Shown here one piece after another: positions 63,439 through 64,000 of a DNA stretch of 64,000 nucleotides. The DNA comes from an uncultured Bradyrhizobium sp. (lineage in GTDB: Bacteria > Pseudomonadota > Alphaproteobacteria > Rhizobiales > Xanthobacteraceae). Position 1 is the first letter of the stretch. Every line of letters starts with the position of its first letter. The notes beneath the pieces are model-generated. The model worked only from the letters and a program-made list of their open reading frames with translations. It was not told the DNA's origin and did no database searches. The stretch spans positions 372,001 through 436,000 of the forward strand of contig NZ_CANSMR010000003.1 of NCBI RefSeq assembly GCF_947648125.1, in the 5' to 3' direction. The translations under genes were made by a program, and so were the position numbers.

Positions 63439-63723
63439 ACTCACCTAGATCGCCCGCTGGACCGGTGGCGTCAAGGGGCCGAGCCATGCCGAGACCGGCG
63501 ATCCGCCTTGATTTGGACCCTTGCGCCATGTCCTGCGGGGTCCACCCAACGACGCCCCGCCCCGTAACCGTGCGGCGGTCATTCCGCACGGCGGAAACAT
63601 GACGGTCGACATTCCATGCGTGCCGCGCCGTTCAGGGTACCGCTGCGCTGCGGAATCCGCCCTAGACCGCCCGGCTTTTTCAATTACAATTGCGCCTGAC
63701 AAGACATTGGGCAGGACGTTTGA

Positions 63724-63969
63724 ATGGGCATCATTGCGGCACTGGTGATCGGTGCGATTGCCGGCTGGCTCGCTGGGCTGATCGTGCGCGGCGCGGGCTT
63801 CGGGCTGATCGGCAACATGGTCGTCGGCATCATCGGCGCGCTGGTGGCAAGCTGGCTGCTGCCTCGCCTCGGCGTCGGCCTCGGCGGCAGCGCGATCCGC
63901 GACATCCTCAACGCGACGATCGGCGCTTGCATCGTGCTGGTGATCGTATCGATGATCAGACGAGCGTGA
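63724..63969 (+). CDS. GlsB/YeaQ/YmgE-family stress membrane protein
   Basis: An 81-residue protein with two to three hydrophobic helices: GIIAALVIGAIAGWLAGLIVRGAGFGLIGNMVVGIIGALVASWLL and a C-terminal helix. This is the glycine-zipper GlsB/YeaQ type found in stress response. It has 285 bp of upstream space, mostly repeat-free. Confidence 0.9.
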   Translation: MGIIAALVIGAIAGWLAGLIVRGAGFGLIGNMVVGIIGALVASWLLPRLGVGLGGSAIRDILNATIGACIVLVIVSMIRRA

Positions 63970-64000
63970 TCGAAAAACTTGCATCTCCAACGGCCGCTGC

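Overview
The window is a dense, high-GC chromosomal segment of an alphaproteobacterium, most likely a Bradyrhizobium or a close Nitrobacteraceae relative. The signs are a roughly 545-residue isocitrate lyase with a divergent XRE/IrrE-type regulator, ICE (Irr) boxes at iron genes, a CtrA-type box, DUF1134-like and PepSY proteins, the gene style, and intergenic palindromes that look like those of that group. There are no transposases, integrases, phage genes, CRISPR arrays or rRNA genes. One tRNA is present, tRNA-Pro(CGG).

Layout. 1-8.1 kb is a catabolic cluster for an unknown, probably hydrophobic, CoA-activated substrate. It holds a Rieske oxygenase alpha subunit, a small unknown protein, an APH-fold phosphotransferase and an acyl-CoA ligase on the minus strand. 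On the plus strand are an ABC-type binding protein, a CrtC/AttH-like protein and a TesB-like thioesterase. Two look-alike operators bracket it. 8.3-13.4 kb is an iron-uptake unit: TonB receptor, orphan Fe(III)-binding protein and PepSY membrane protein. 13.4-18.7 kb holds a DUF4269-like protein, isocitrate lyase with its probable regulator, and SerA.

19-33.6 kb is a sugar or deoxyribose locus built around one DeoR-type regulator. One operon encodes a DERA-type aldolase, a double-domain ALDH16-like dehydrogenase, a FucU/RbsD mutarotase, a ribokinase and a CUT1 ABC importer. A second operon encodes a complete CUT2 (RbsBCA-type) importer. Similar 16-bp operator-like sites precede both operons. 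The enzymes suggest uptake, mutarotation, phosphorylation, aldol cleavage to glyceraldehyde-3-phosphate and acetaldehyde, and oxidation of the aldehyde.

33.7-48.1 kb is mixed: a cytochrome/PQQ dehydrogenase, the tRNA, TsaC/Sua5, a D-2-hydroxyacid dehydrogenase, NudK, a DnaJ-like protein, an SDR, a Fis-type HTH protein, a collagen-like protein with a charged tail, and an ArsR regulator with a clear operator. 48.2-52.8 kb carries small secreted proteins, bacterioferritin and its ferredoxin (each with an ICE box), and a lytic transglycosylase. At 52.8-54.1 kb two tandem long palindromes precede a TIR-domain multi-pass membrane protein, the least conventional gene here. 54.1-64 kb holds UPF0114, EttA, a hydroxyacid dehydrogenase, an L,D-transpeptidase with internal repeats, an Ala/Pro-rich anchored protein, two rhodaneses, a CoxE-like VWA protein and a small stress-type membrane protein.

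Functions come from reading motifs and gene context. No database search was possible, and start codons were chosen by ribosome-binding site and family length.
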